64,000 nt of DNA from RH-AL1 sp965198715 (GTDB lineage: Bacteria > Pseudomonadota > Alphaproteobacteria > Rhizobiales > Beijerinckiaceae). Where the stretch lies: the NCBI GenBank assembly GCA_965198715.1, contig CBDAPV010000001.1:1674001-1738000 (forward strand), in the 5' to 3' direction. The position numbers and the translations under genes are program-made. The notes beneath the pieces were generated by a model. The model had not been told where the DNA came from. It saw only the letters and a program-made list of their open reading frames with translations, and searched no databases. Below are positions 43,632 through 52,893 of the stretch, piece after piece. The first letter of the stretch is position 1, and each line of letters opens with the position of its first letter.

Positions 43632-44075
43632 GGCTAGGCTCCAAATGGACGATCCGATATCACCAGCAATCGAATGGCATGATGTCGCGATCTAGAACCT
43701 CGACGATGACACAGGCTTGACCCAAGCGCGCCATCTCCGCTTGTGCCCACGTCCGCTCTCCAGTCGCAACGGCCGGCCTGCATCGCGTCGGCCTGCGGAC
43801 CAGCACCTGGGCCTTCTTCGAGCCTGCCGTCGCACTCTAATGGTCGCAGGGCTCCGTGGATCGCGCGCCAATCGCCGCGCACGTGGACGAGCGAACAGCG
43901 TCTTCCTGACGCTCGAGCTGGGGAAGCGCTTTCGTAGCTGATTTGACCGCGCGCAGCGGAAACCATAATGTCTCAATCGGCTTCGCCTCATGCTACCGTG
44001 CCGCCCTATTCGGGCGGCGCTTTGCATTCGTAGCCTTGCTTGCATCTGGCCTTGGACGAGACAGGAGCGGGACCT
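43632..44075. other. Intergenic region, no intact gene recognised
   Basis: About 440 bp between the amidohydrolase pseudogene and argD. Short open frames on both strands have no family features. On the minus strand a stretch ending MARLGQACVIVEVLDRD has coding-like codon use and may be gene debris continuing the decayed island. TTGACCGCG near 43943 could be part of the argD promoter. Confidence 0.4.
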
Positions 44076-45278
44076 TTGACCTCCTCTTTGCTGCCGACCT
44101 ACGCGCGCTACCCGCTGGCCTTCGCCAAGGGGGAGGGCTGCTGGCTCGAGACGACGGACGGCGAGCGCTATCTCGATCTCGGCGGCGGCATCGCGGTGGC
44201 GTCGCTCGGCTACTCGCACCCGCACCTCGTCGAGGCGCTGACCGAGCAGGCCGGCAAGCTCTGGCACACTTCCAACCTGTTCCACATCCCGCAGGCCGAG
44301 CGCCTCGCCGAGCGGCTCTGCGCGGCGTCCTTCGCCGACTACGTGTTCTTCGCCAACTCCGGGGCCGAGGCGGTCGAGGGCGCGATCAAGACGGCGCGCA
44401 AGTACCATTCAGTGTCGGGCCATCCCGAGCGCTTCCACATCATCACCTTCACCGGTGCCTTCCACGGCCGCACCTACGCGACGATAGCGGCCGGTGGCAA
44501 CGACAAGTACATCGAGGGCTTCGGTCCCGCGGCGCCCGGCTTCGATCGCGTGGCCTGGGGCGACATCGAGGCGGTGAAGGCGGCGATCAGGCCGCAGACC
44601 GGCGCGATCATGATCGAGCCGATCCAGGGCGAGGGCGGCATCCGCGTGCCGCCGCGCGCCTTCCTGCGGGCTTTGCGCGAGATCTGCGACGCGCACGGGC
44701 TGCTGCTCATCGCCGACGAGGTGCAATGCGGTGTCGGGCGCACCGGCAAGCTCTTTGCCTACGAGTGGAGCGGGATCGAGCCCGACATCATGGCGATCGC
44801 CAAGGGCATCGGCGGCGGCTTCCCGCTCGGTGCGTTCCTGACGACGAAAGAGGCTGGCAAAGGCATGGGCGTCGGCACCCACGGCACCACCTACGGCGGC
44901 AACCCGCTGGCGACCGCGGTCGGCAACGCCGTGATCGACGTCGTCCTCGCCGACGGTTTCCTCGACAGCGTTGCCCGGCGCGGCGCCGATCTAAGGCGCC
45001 GGCTGGAGTCGATCGTCGCGCGCCACCACAACGGCGTCATCGCCGGCGTCCGCGGCGAGGGCCTGATGCTCGGCCTGGAAGTGCGCGTGCCGCCGGCCGA
45101 GTTCTGCGCCGCCGCCCGCGAGGAGCGCGTGCTGACGATCCCCGCTGCCGACAACGTGGTGCGCCTGCTGCCGCCGCTCATCCTGAGCGAGGCCGAGATC
45201 ATCGAGGCCGAGCTGCGCCTCGAGGCCACCGCCATGCGGGTCGCCGCCGAAGAGCCGCAGCGCGGGGCCGCAGAATGA
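44076..45278 (+). CDS. argD: Acetylornithine aminotransferase
   Basis: PLP class III transaminase that makes N-acetylornithine in arginine synthesis (and may act on succinyl-DAP). It has 400 residues. The start is set at a TTG (44076; MTSSLLPTYARYPLAF) because AGGAG lies 8 bp upstream and homologues start here; the TTG at 44040 has no such site. Motifs: FFANSGAEAVEGAIKTAR, FTGAFHGRTYATIAA, LLIADEVQCGVGRTGK and the PLP lysine in IAIAKGIGGGFPLGAF-type sequence (MAIAKGIGGGFPLG). It overlaps argF by 4 bp (ATGA). Confidence 0.95.
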   Translation: MTSSLLPTYARYPLAFAKGEGCWLETTDGERYLDLGGGIAVASLGYSHPHLVEALTEQAGKLWHTSNLFHIPQAERLAERLCAASFADYVFFANSGAEAVEGAIKTARKYHSVSGHPERFHIITFTGAFHGRTYATIAAGGNDKYIEGFGPAAPGFDRVAWGDIEAVKAAIRPQTGAIMIEPIQGEGGIRVPPRAFLRALREICDAHGLLLIADEVQCGVGRTGKLFAYEWSGIEPDIMAIAKGIGGGFPLGAFLTTKEAGKGMGVGTHGTTYGGNPLATAVGNAVIDVVLADGFLDSVARRGADLRRRLESIVARHHNGVIAGVRGEGLMLGLEVRVPPAEFCAAAREERVLTIPAADNVVRLLPPLILSEAEIIEAELRLEATAMRVAAEEPQRGAAE

Positions 45279-46237
45279 CGCGGAGCCATCCCCTCGAGAC
45301 GCAGGGCGAGGGCGGCGTGGTCCGCCATTTCCTCGACCTGTCCGAGATCGCCGCGCCCGAGCTGCGGCGCATTCTCGATCACGCCGCGGCGCTGAAGGGG
45401 CGCTGGCGGCGCGGCGTGCCCTCGCGCGACAAGCCGCTCGCCGGCAAGACGCTGGCGATGATCTTCGACAAGCCCTCGACGCGCACCCGCGTCTCCTTCG
45501 ATATCGCCATGCGCCAGCTCGGCGGCGACACCATCATGCTGACCGGCAAGGAGATGCAGCTCGGCCGCGGCGAGAGCATCGCCGACACGGCGCGGGTGCT
45601 GTCGCGCTTCGTCGACGCCATCGTCATCCGCATCCTCGATCATTCCGCGATGCGCGAGCTGGCGCGTCATGCCACCGTGCCGATCGTCAACGGCCTCACG
45701 AAGCGTTCGCACCCCTGCCAGATCATGGCCGACCTGCTGACCTTCGAGGAGCGGCGCGGGCCGATCTCCGGGCGCACCGTGGCCTGGTGCGGCGACGGCA
45801 ACAACGTGCTGGCCTCCTGGGTGCAGGCGGCGCAGCGCTTCGCGTTCACCCTCAACATCGCCACGCCCAAGGGCCTCGGCCTTTCCGACGAGGTCGTCGA
45901 TTGGGCGAAGAGTTCGGCCGCCGACGTGCATTTTACCGACGATCCCTTTGCCGCCGTCGCGGGCGCCGACTGCGTCGTCACCGACTGCTGGTTGTCGATG
46001 GGCGACGAGGAGAAGACGTCGCGCCACCACCTACTGCAGCCGTTCCAGGTCAATGGCCGTCTGATGGCGGCGGCGGGGCCGGACGCGCTGTTCATGCACT
46101 GCCTGCCGGCGCATCGCGGCGAGGAGGTCACCGACGAGGTAATCGACGGCCCGCAATCGGTGGTGTTCGACGAGGCCGAGAACCGGCTGCACGCGCAGAA
46201 GGGCATCCTCTCCTGGTGCCTCGGGGCGACGGACTGA
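45275..46237 (+). CDS. argF: Ornithine carbamoyltransferase
   Basis: Forms citrulline from ornithine and carbamoyl phosphate. It has 320 residues. Motifs: carbamoyl-phosphate site FDKPSTRTRVSFDIAMRQLG, LTKRSHPCQIMADLLTFEE, WCGDGNNVLASWVQAA, and the ornithine-site end MHCLPAHRGEEVTDEVIDG. The start overlaps the argD stop as ATGA and the stop overlaps hslO as TGATG, showing a tight operon with argD and hslO. Confidence 0.97.
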   Translation: MTRSHPLETQGEGGVVRHFLDLSEIAAPELRRILDHAAALKGRWRRGVPSRDKPLAGKTLAMIFDKPSTRTRVSFDIAMRQLGGDTIMLTGKEMQLGRGESIADTARVLSRFVDAIVIRILDHSAMRELARHATVPIVNGLTKRSHPCQIMADLLTFEERRGPISGRTVAWCGDGNNVLASWVQAAQRFAFTLNIATPKGLGLSDEVVDWAKSSAADVHFTDDPFAAVAGADCVVTDCWLSMGDEEKTSRHHLLQPFQVNGRLMAAAGPDALFMHCLPAHRGEEVTDEVIDGPQSVVFDEAENRLHAQKGILSWCLGATD

Positions 46238-47229
46238 TGACAGATGGGAGTGAACCGATCGATTTCGATGTGAGCCGCCCCGTGTCCGATCTCGGGCACG
46301 ACGACCTCGTGCTGCCCTTCGCCGTCGAGCCTCTTGACGTGCGCGGCCGCGTCGTGCGGCTCGGGCCGGCGGTCGATCACATCCTCGCGCAACATAAGTA
46401 TCCGCCGCCGGTGGCGCGCCTCGTCGGCGAGGCGGCGGCGCTGACTGTGCTGCTCGGCTCGGCGTTGCGCATGGAGGGTCGCTTCCAGCTGCAGACCAAG
46501 AGCAACGGCTCGATTGACATGCTCGTCGTCGATTTCGACGCGCCGGACCGTCTGCGCGCCTTCGCGCGCTTCAACGCCGACAAGCTCGCCGCCGCGCAGC
46601 CGGCCGGCGGCGACCTGCTCGGCCACGGCCATCTCGCCTTCACCATCGAGCGCGGCGGCGAGACCTCGCGCTACCAGGGCGTCGTCGCCCTCGAGGGCCA
46701 GGGCCTCGAGGCGGCGGCCCACCAGTACTTCCGCCAGTCCGAGCAGATCCCGACGCTGGTGCGGCTCGCCGTCGCCGAGAACGTGACCGGCGAGGGGGCG
46801 GCCTGGCGCGCCGGCGGCCTGCTGGTGCAGTTCCTGCCGGACTCGCCCGAGCGCCGGCGACAGGCCGACCTCGACCCCGGCGACGCCCCTGCCGACTACA
46901 GGGCTCCCGATGTCGACCTCGACGACGCCTGGACCGAGGCGGTGGCGCTCGCCGAGACCATCGAGGACCACGAACTCGTCGATCCCACGCTCTCCTCCGA
47001 GCGGCTGCTCTACCGCCTGTTCCACGAGCGCGGCGTAAAGGTGTTCGAGCCCACTGCAGTGCACGACGCCTGCCGCTGCTCGCGCGAGCGCATCGACTCG
47101 ATGCTGCGCAGCTTCAGCCCGCAGGAGCGCGCCGACATGATCGGCGAGGACGGCAAGATCGGCGTTACCTGCGAGTTCTGCTCGACCCACCGCAGCTTCG
47201 ATCCGAAGGATTTCGACAAGGGCGAGTGA
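46237..47229 (+). CDS. hslO: Redox-regulated holdase chaperone Hsp33
   Basis: A cytoplasmic chaperone activated by oxidative unfolding. It has 330 residues. The C-terminal zinc/redox switch has CxC in AVHDACRCSRERIDSML and CxxC in KIGVTCEFCSTHRSF. The N-terminal domain includes LLGSALRMEGRFQLQTK and a substrate-binding region. It is translationally coupled to argF. The argD-argF-hslO order is common in alphaproteobacteria. Confidence 0.96.
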   Translation: MTDGSEPIDFDVSRPVSDLGHDDLVLPFAVEPLDVRGRVVRLGPAVDHILAQHKYPPPVARLVGEAAALTVLLGSALRMEGRFQLQTKSNGSIDMLVVDFDAPDRLRAFARFNADKLAAAQPAGGDLLGHGHLAFTIERGGETSRYQGVVALEGQGLEAAAHQYFRQSEQIPTLVRLAVAENVTGEGAAWRAGGLLVQFLPDSPERRRQADLDPGDAPADYRAPDVDLDDAWTEAVALAETIEDHELVDPTLSSERLLYRLFHERGVKVFEPTAVHDACRCSRERIDSMLRSFSPQERADMIGEDGKIGVTCEFCSTHRSFDPKDFDKGE

Positions 47230-47354
47230 GGCGCCGGGCAATACTTCCAGCCTCGCGCGGACGTAAAACTAGAGTCGCATTGGCAGCTTTCGTCGAGCGG
47301 CAGAGGGTGCTCCGGCCGCAAGGCACTGGAGCAACCCGGTACCGGGAGAGAGCC

Positions 47355-47537
47355 ATGACGACCAAGCCCATGATTTACGTCGATGGACGCTGGGAGGCTG
47401 CGCCGAAGAGTGACACCATGTCGATCGTCATGACTGCAGCCATGGCGCTGCTGTTCTCGATCGCCTTGATCATGGCTCTCGTTCACTCCACGAGCGGCGC
47501 GCAGGACAGCGACAGGCTGGAGATGAGCAGCCCCTGA
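47355..47537 (+). CDS. Small single-pass membrane protein
   Basis: A 60-residue protein with one hydrophobic helix, MTAAMALLFSIALIMALV. GGGAGAG precedes the ATG at good spacing; the N-terminus is MTTKPMIYVDGRWEAAP. No family is recognised. It stands alone, 125 bp after hslO, with a GTACCGGGAGAG region just upstream. Confidence 0.6.
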   Translation: MTTKPMIYVDGRWEAAPKSDTMSIVMTAAMALLFSIALIMALVHSTSGAQDSDRLEMSSP

Positions 47538-47611
47538 CCGGCGACGTCGCGCGGTCCTCGCCGCGTATGGCATGCCTCGGCCTCCCGCCTTGCGGGCCGT
47601 TGAGAAAGGGA

Positions 47612-48073
47612 TCAGGCGCTTCTCACCTTGCGCAGGGAGCGGGTGAAGCTAGTGCCGGCTTGTTCGAAGCCGGAGGCGCTGCAGAACGCCCGCAACGTGC
47701 CGTCGCCATCTGACGGCAGGGTGAGCGAACATGACCCGCAGCCGGCCAGACGCGCCGCCTGCGACGCCGATTTCAGCAGCGTGCGGGCGATGCCGCGACG
47801 GCGTTCCTCGGGCACGACCGCCAACCAATCGATCTGCGCGAGCGGCATGTCGGCGCCGAGCGTCGGGTACCATTGGAACGCGAGCACGCCGCTCGGCGGC
47901 CCCCATTCCACGGCGAGCAGGACGCTGCCGCATCCGTGGTCTCGCACGGCAGCGAGCCGCTCCGCCACCGCTGCCGCCAACACCGGAACGCCGACGGCGC
48001 CCATCAATTCGGCGAGCCCTTCGGCGTCCGCCGCGGTCGCCGCGCGGATCTGCAGGCCGTAGCGGCTCGCCAA
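47612..48073 (-). CDS. GNAT family N-acetyltransferase
   Basis: A 153-residue acetyltransferase. It starts MASRYGLQIRAATAADAEGL, has the acetyl-CoA loop IDWLAVVPEERRRGIARTLL and ends with FCSASGFEQAGTSFTRSL, as GNAT enzymes do. Substrate unknown. It is downstream of fhs in the minus-strand direction, about 40 bp after its stop. Confidence 0.85.
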   Translation of the reverse strand: MASRYGLQIRAATAADAEGLAELMGAVGVPVLAAAVAERLAAVRDHGCGSVLLAVEWGPPSGVLAFQWYPTLGADMPLAQIDWLAVVPEERRRGIARTLLKSASQAARLAGCGSCSLTLPSDGDGTLRAFCSASGFEQAGTSFTRSLRKVRSA

Positions 48074-48112
48074 GGTTCAGGCGCCGCAGGAGCACGCCGG
48101 CATCGAGGTGGC

Positions 48113-49789
48113 CTAGAACAGCCCGTCGATCATGCCGTTGGCGTCGAGGCCGATCTTGTGGGCGGAAGGCTCGGCCGGCAGCCCGGGCAGGGTCATGATG
48201 TCGCCGCAGGTCAGCACGACGAAGCCGGCGCCGGCGGAGAGGCGGGCGTCGACGATCGGCAGGATGTGATCGACCGGCGCGCCGAGCGCCTTGGCGTCGG
48301 CCGAGAACGAGTACTGCGTCTTGGCCACGCAGATCGGCAGGTTGCCGTAGCCGAGGTCCTCGAAGCCCTTGATCGCGGTGCGGGCCTTGGCCTCGATCGA
48401 GATGTCCTTGGCGCGGTAGATCTCGGTCGCGACCTTTCGCATCTTGTCGGCGATCTTCATGTCGAGCTCGTAGAGCGGCTTGTAGGCGCTCTCGCCCTTG
48501 TCGGTGATGGCGACGACCTTCTCGGCCAGCTCGACCGCGCCCTTGCCGCCGTCCGCCCAGTGCTTGCACAGCACCGCCTCGCAGCCGAACTCCTCGGCGC
48601 AGCTCTTCTTGATGAGGTCGAACTCGGCCGGCGTGTCGGACGTAAAAGCGTTGATCGCGACGATCGGTGGGACGCCGAACTTCTTCACGTTCTCGATGTG
48701 GCGGCCGAGGTTGGCCATGCCCTTCTTGAGCGCTTCGAGGTTCTCCTTCCCAAGCTCCTTCTTGTCGACGCCGCCGTGCATCTTCAGCGCGCGCACCGTG
48801 GCGACGATGACCGCCGCCTCCGGGTGCAATCCGGCCTGGCGGCACTTGATGTCGAAGAACTTCTCCGCGCCGAGGTCGGCGCCGAAGCCGGCTTCGGTGA
48901 CGACGTAATCGGCGAGGTCGAGCGCGAGGTTGGTCGCGATGACCGAGTTGCAGCCGTGCGCGATGTTGGCGAAAGGGCCGCCGTGGATGAAAGCCGGCGT
49001 GCCCTCCAGCGTTTGCACCAGATTGGGCATCAGCGCGTCCTGCAGCAGCACGGTCATCGAGCCGACGGACTGGAGGTCGGCGGCGGTCACCGGCTTCCTC
49101 TCGGAGGTCAAGCCGACGATCATCTTCGCCAGCCGCTCCTGAAGATCCTTAATGTCTTTCGCCAGGCAGAACACCGCCATGATCTCGGAGGCCACCGAGA
49201 TGTCGAACTTGGTTTGGCGGGGGTAGCCGTTGGCCGGGCCGCCCAGCGCGATGACGATGTCGCGCAGCGAGCGGTCGTTCATGTCGACCGCGCGCGCCCA
49301 GGAGATGCGGCGGGCGTCGAGGCCGAGCTTGTTGCCGTGGTAGATATGGTTGTCGATCAGCGCCGCGAGCAGGTTGTTGGCCGCGGTGATGGCGTGGAAG
49401 TCGCCGGTGAAGTGCAGGTTGATCTGCTCCATCGGGATTACCTGGGAATAGCCGCCGCCGGCGGCGCCGCCCTTGACGCCGAAGCACGGCCCGAGCGAGG
49501 GCTCGCGCATGGCCACCGCCGACTTCTTGCCGATCTGGCGCAGGGCATCGGCGAGGCCGACGGTGGTCGTGGTCTTGCCTTCGCCCGCCGCCGTCGGGTT
49601 GATGGCGGTGACGAGGATCAGCTTGCCTTTTTTTCCGGCCTTGCCGGCGGCCTCGACGAACTTGGTGTCGATCTTGGCGATGCCGCGGCCGTAGGGGATG
49701 AGCGCGTCGGCGGGAATGTCGAGGCGCTCGGCAACTTTGGCGATCGGCTCGGACGTCGCCGCGCGCGCGATCTCGATATCGGTCGGCAT
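48113..49789 (-). CDS. fhs: Formate-tetrahydrofolate ligase
   Basis: Makes 10-formyl-tetrahydrofolate from formate, ATP and tetrahydrofolate, feeding one-carbon metabolism. It has 558 residues. The ATG at 49789 gives MPTDIEIARAATSEPIAKVA; the frame open to 50275 is antisense to another gene. Motifs: ATP loop INPTAAGEGKTTTTVGLADA, REPSLGPCFGVKGGAAGGGY, TGDFHAITAANNLLAALIDN, and the C-terminal LTCGDIMTLPGLP. GGGAA precedes the start. Confidence 0.97.
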   Translation of the reverse strand: MPTDIEIARAATSEPIAKVAERLDIPADALIPYGRGIAKIDTKFVEAAGKAGKKGKLILVTAINPTAAGEGKTTTTVGLADALRQIGKKSAVAMREPSLGPCFGVKGGAAGGGYSQVIPMEQINLHFTGDFHAITAANNLLAALIDNHIYHGNKLGLDARRISWARAVDMNDRSLRDIVIALGGPANGYPRQTKFDISVASEIMAVFCLAKDIKDLQERLAKMIVGLTSERKPVTAADLQSVGSMTVLLQDALMPNLVQTLEGTPAFIHGGPFANIAHGCNSVIATNLALDLADYVVTEAGFGADLGAEKFFDIKCRQAGLHPEAAVIVATVRALKMHGGVDKKELGKENLEALKKGMANLGRHIENVKKFGVPPIVAINAFTSDTPAEFDLIKKSCAEEFGCEAVLCKHWADGGKGAVELAEKVVAITDKGESAYKPLYELDMKIADKMRKVATEIYRAKDISIEAKARTAIKGFEDLGYGNLPICVAKTQYSFSADAKALGAPVDHILPIVDARLSAGAGFVVLTCGDIMTLPGLPAEPSAHKIGLDANGMIDGLF

Positions 49790-49951
49790 AGCGTTCCCTT
49801 CCCTGACGGTCGTCTTCGGCTTTGCGCCGGGTCGCCGCCCTTGCCACGCGGGCGCCGTCCGGAGCAAGGGAACAAAGGTCGGAATTCGGCTTGCCGAGAC
49901 TGTCGGCGTGCTCAATTCTTTTGTCTCTGATTCGAACAAAGATCGAGAACC

Positions 49952-50581
49952 ATGCCGCCGTTGCCGCCGCCGCAAGGCATGAGCGAGGCCGATTACGAGA
50001 CGATCGAGGCGGCCGTCACCGAGACGGTGCGCGGGCGCTGGTTTCTCGGCGAGTTCGCCCGTCGCAATCGCACGGTGGAGCTGCGCCAGATCCTCGATGC
50101 CATGGCGCGGATCGAGGGCGCGGTAACGGCGGGACAGCCGGCGCTGCCGCCGGCCGATCCCTCGATCAGGCTGCTCATGCAGCGCATCAAGGAGATCGCG
50201 GCGCAGCTCGAGATCGTTTCGTCCGAGATGCGCAAGGCGGGCGTCGAGCACCGCTTCTCCGATGCCCTCGACCATCAGGCGCGCGCGGTGGCCGGCATGA
50301 TGCGAGGACCAGGGCGAGGCGCGGTGCCGCCGCGTCCGGAGTCGCTTCGGGTCGAGGCGCCGCCGCCTGCCGCTCCTGCGCCTGCCGCTTCGACTTCCGC
50401 CGCTACGACGCCTGCCGCTTCACCGCTTGTCATGCCGCCGATGCGGATGCCGCGCGCCGACCTGCCGGCCGCCCTGGCGCGACCCGCGGGCGCCGGACGC
50501 GCCTCCGACGATCTCCGGCTCGCCGTGTTGTCAGCGCTCGACGGCTTGGCGCTTGCGAAGAAGCTGAGCCTGTTTTCCTGA
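49952..50581 (+). CDS. Conserved alphaproteobacterial protein of unknown function
   Basis: A 209-residue soluble protein. The N-terminal 100 residues form a helical domain (SEADYETIEAAVTETVRGRW, FLGEFARRNRTVELRQILDA, RIKEIAAQLEIVSSEMRKAG) of a kind I have seen in alphaproteobacterial genomes without assigned function. A Pro/Ala-rich linker follows and the end is LRLAVLSALDGLALAKKLSL. An in-frame ATG at 49979 (MSEADYE) with AAGGC upstream may be the real start. Its 3' end overlaps the convergent glycosyltransferase by 51 bp. Confidence 0.7.
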   Translation: MPPLPPPQGMSEADYETIEAAVTETVRGRWFLGEFARRNRTVELRQILDAMARIEGAVTAGQPALPPADPSIRLLMQRIKEIAAQLEIVSSEMRKAGVEHRFSDALDHQARAVAGMMRGPGRGAVPPRPESLRVEAPPPAAPAPAASTSAATTPAASPLVMPPMRMPRADLPAALARPAGAGRASDDLRLAVLSALDGLALAKKLSLFS

Positions 50582-51622
50582 TGTGTCGCCGCCGGCGCGC
50601 GGGGCGTGCCCGGCCTTGGCCGCCGCGACGTTGTCGAGGAACTGCTGCGTCGCCGCCGCCCAGGTGAAGGTCTCGGCATGCGCCCGCGCCAGCTCCCGCG
50701 GTATCTCGAGCGCGGCGAGGCAGGCGGCGCGAAGATCGCGGTCGAGGACGCCCGCGCCGCTGTCGCCGACGACGTCGAGAGGCCCCGGCACGGGCAGTGC
50801 CGCCACCGGCAAACCGCTGGCCATCGCCTCGAGCAGCACCATGCCGAACGTGTCGGTGCGGCTGGGGAAGACGAAGACGTCCGCTGAGGCGTAAGTGCGC
50901 GCCAGGTCCTCGCCCTTGCGCAGGCCTAGAAAATGCGTCGCGGGGTAGCTGCGCCGCAGGCTCGCGGCCGAAGGGCCGTCGCCGACCACGACCTTCGAGC
51001 CGGGCAGGTCGAGGGAGAGGAAGGCGTCGAGGTTCTTCTCCGGCGCCAGGCGGCCGGCGTACAGGAAGATTGGGCGCGGCAGGCGCAAGTCCGACCGTTT
51101 GCTGGGATGGAAGCGCTCGCAATCGACGCCGCGGGACCAGCGCATCAGCCGCGGGAAGCCGCGCGCGCCGAGCTCGCGCATGAGGGTCGGCGTCGCCACC
51201 ATGGTGCCGTCGGCGGCGCTGTGGAAACGCCGCAGCAGCTCGTAGGTCAGCGCCTCCGGCACCGGCGAGCGTGCCGAGATATATTCGGGAAAACGCGTGT
51301 GATAGCTGGTCGTGAAGGCCCGCCCCTGGCGCAGGCAGAAGCGGCGCGTGGCGTAGCCGATCGGGCCCTCAGTGGCGACGTGGACGTGGTCGAAGCCGGT
51401 GCCCTTTTCCAACGCGGCGATGCGCTCGGCGACGCCGCGAAAGCCGGTCAGCGCCAGCCGGATCTCGGCGTAGGTCGGCAGCGGGATCGTGGGGAAGCCT
51501 TGCGGGCTGAGGAACTCGACGGTGATGCCGAACCCTTGCGCCGCCTCCGCCAGCTGCTCGAGGGATCGCACGACGCCGTTGACCTGGGGTCGGAAGGCGT
51601 CGGTCGCGATCAGGATCCGCAT
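50531..51622 (-). CDS. GT4-family glycosyltransferase
   Basis: A 363-residue GT-B fold transferase of the GT4 family, close to MgtA/PimB-type mannosyl- or glucosyltransferases acting on lipid acceptors. N-domain: MRILIATDAFRPQVNGVVRS, then HVATEGPIGYATRRFC and FTTSYHTRFPEYIS. C-domain: FLYAGRLAPEKNLDAFLSL and the E-x7-E region SRTDTFGMVLLEAMASGLPV. The ATG at 51622 overlaps the stop of the phosphoesterase gene (TGATG), so the two are coupled and may act in envelope lipid synthesis. Confidence 0.9.
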   Translation of the reverse strand: MRILIATDAFRPQVNGVVRSLEQLAEAAQGFGITVEFLSPQGFPTIPLPTYAEIRLALTGFRGVAERIAALEKGTGFDHVHVATEGPIGYATRRFCLRQGRAFTTSYHTRFPEYISARSPVPEALTYELLRRFHSAADGTMVATPTLMRELGARGFPRLMRWSRGVDCERFHPSKRSDLRLPRPIFLYAGRLAPEKNLDAFLSLDLPGSKVVVGDGPSAASLRRSYPATHFLGLRKGEDLARTYASADVFVFPSRTDTFGMVLLEAMASGLPVAALPVPGPLDVVGDSGAGVLDRDLRAACLAALEIPRELARAHAETFTWAAATQQFLDNVAAAKAGHAPRAGGDTSGKQAQLLRKRQAVER

Positions 51623-52449
51623 CAGGCCACGGCTTCCGCCGGAGTGTGCGAGGGCGTCTCCTGCGAGGCGGCGGCGGCAGCGAGCTTCTGGTCGGCGCCG
51701 CTGTGCTGCCAGTTGATGATCTCGAGCCGCCCGTCGGCGTGCTCGGCCACGGCGGTGCAGGACTCGACAAAATCGCCGGTGTTGACGTAGGTGATGCCGT
51801 CCACGTCGCGGATCACGGCGTGGTGGATGTGGCCGCAGACCACGCCCGCGCAATCGCGCTTGCGCGCCTCCTCGATCAGCGTCTTCTCGAACGAACCGAT
51901 GAAGTTCACCGCATCCTTTACCTTGAGCTTGGCCCAGGCGGAGAACGACCAGTACGGGAAGCCGAGCGCGCGGCGCGCGTTGTTGAACCAGCGATTGGAG
52001 AACAGCGCGACCTCGTAAGCCCAGTCGCCGAGCAGGGCGAGCCAACGGCTGTGGGTTACGACGATGTCGAACTGGTCGCCGTGAATGATAAGAAAGCGCT
52101 TGCCGGTCGCCATCTCGTGCACGGCGCAGTCCATCACCTCGACGCCGCCGAAGTTCATGCCGAGATAGGCGCGGGCGAACTCGTCGTGGTTGCCCGGCAC
52201 GAAGATCATGCGCGTGCCCTTGCGCACCTTGCGCAGCAGCTTCTGGATGACGTCGTTATGCGATTGCGGCCAGAACCAGCCGCCCTTCAGCGCCCAGCCG
52301 TCGATGATGTCGCCCACGAGGTAGATCGTGTCGGCATCGTGGTAGCGCAGGAAATCGAGGAAAAGGTCCGCCTGGCAACCGCGCTTGCCGAGGTGAAGGT
52401 CCGACACGAAGAGCGTGCGGTAGTGGATGGCGTCCGGTTCTTCGTTCAC
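51622..52449 (-). CDS. UDP-2,3-diacylglucosamine diphosphatase-like metallophosphoesterase (LpxH-like)
   Basis: A 275-residue calcineurin-like phosphoesterase. Metal motifs in order: FVSDLHLGKRGCQ (DxH), IYLVGDIIDGWAL (GD), FVPGNHDEFAR (GNHD), LIIHGDQFDIVV and VVCGHIHHAVIRD (GHxH). This set and length match LpxH-like enzymes of lipid A synthesis and related phosphoesterases. The start is a GTG at 52449 (MNEEPDAIHYRTLFVSD). It is the first gene of a coupled pair with the glycosyltransferase, which may point to another envelope lipid. Confidence 0.87.
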   Translation of the reverse strand: MNEEPDAIHYRTLFVSDLHLGKRGCQADLFLDFLRYHDADTIYLVGDIIDGWALKGGWFWPQSHNDVIQKLLRKVRKGTRMIFVPGNHDEFARAYLGMNFGGVEVMDCAVHEMATGKRFLIIHGDQFDIVVTHSRWLALLGDWAYEVALFSNRWFNNARRALGFPYWSFSAWAKLKVKDAVNFIGSFEKTLIEEARKRDCAGVVCGHIHHAVIRDVDGITYVNTGDFVESCTAVAEHADGRLEIINWQHSGADQKLAAAAASQETPSHTPAEAVA

Positions 52450-52605
52450 GCGGGACCTGCCTCTGGGTGAGGATCCGGCTCTGTCTAGAACAGAATCGTG
52501 TTGCGCTGCGATGACAAGAGGTCGGCGAAGGGCTCGGTGGCTGTTGATGGCGTGGCATCGATCTCAAGATGATGCCGACTTTGAAAGCATTATGATCGAT
52601 GCTAA

Positions 52606-52893
52606 CGTTTTTCCGAGAAAGACGCGGCGCGTATTATCGAAAAAGCACTGGGCGCCTCGGGCAGCCATGAAACGATGCGACGCTTCTTAGTCGAACCGGG
52701 GATCGATTCGGAAGGACGCGACGCGTTCGACGTGACGATCGTCCTGAGCGATGACAATCTAAGCGGACGCGAAGCCGTCGCGATCGTAGCGGACATTCAG
52801 TAGGCGCTCTTGGCGGCCGGCGACGAACGGTTTCCCATGATCCGTTTCGTGACGGAAGACGAACTGGCTTCGAATGGCAGCTCTCAATCCTGA
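52606..52893 (+). pseudogene. Small protein gene with in-frame amber stop, upstream of HEPN-like pseudogene
   Basis: A frame reads FLVEPGIDSEGRDAFDVTIV and LSGREAVAIVADIQ, meets TAG at 52801, then continues in the same frame as ALLAAGDERFPMIRFVTEDE to a TGA at 52891. The two halves read as one conserved-looking protein if the TAG was once CAG (Gln). An ATG lies at 52675; the true start may be earlier and lost. Its end overlaps the next gene by 20 bp, as in two-gene modules. Confidence 0.6.

Noticed and set aside
43634..43966. A 110-residue minus-strand frame between the pseudogene and argD
   Set aside because: The composition is arginine/glycine-rich with no motif, and competing frames on both strands are equally open.
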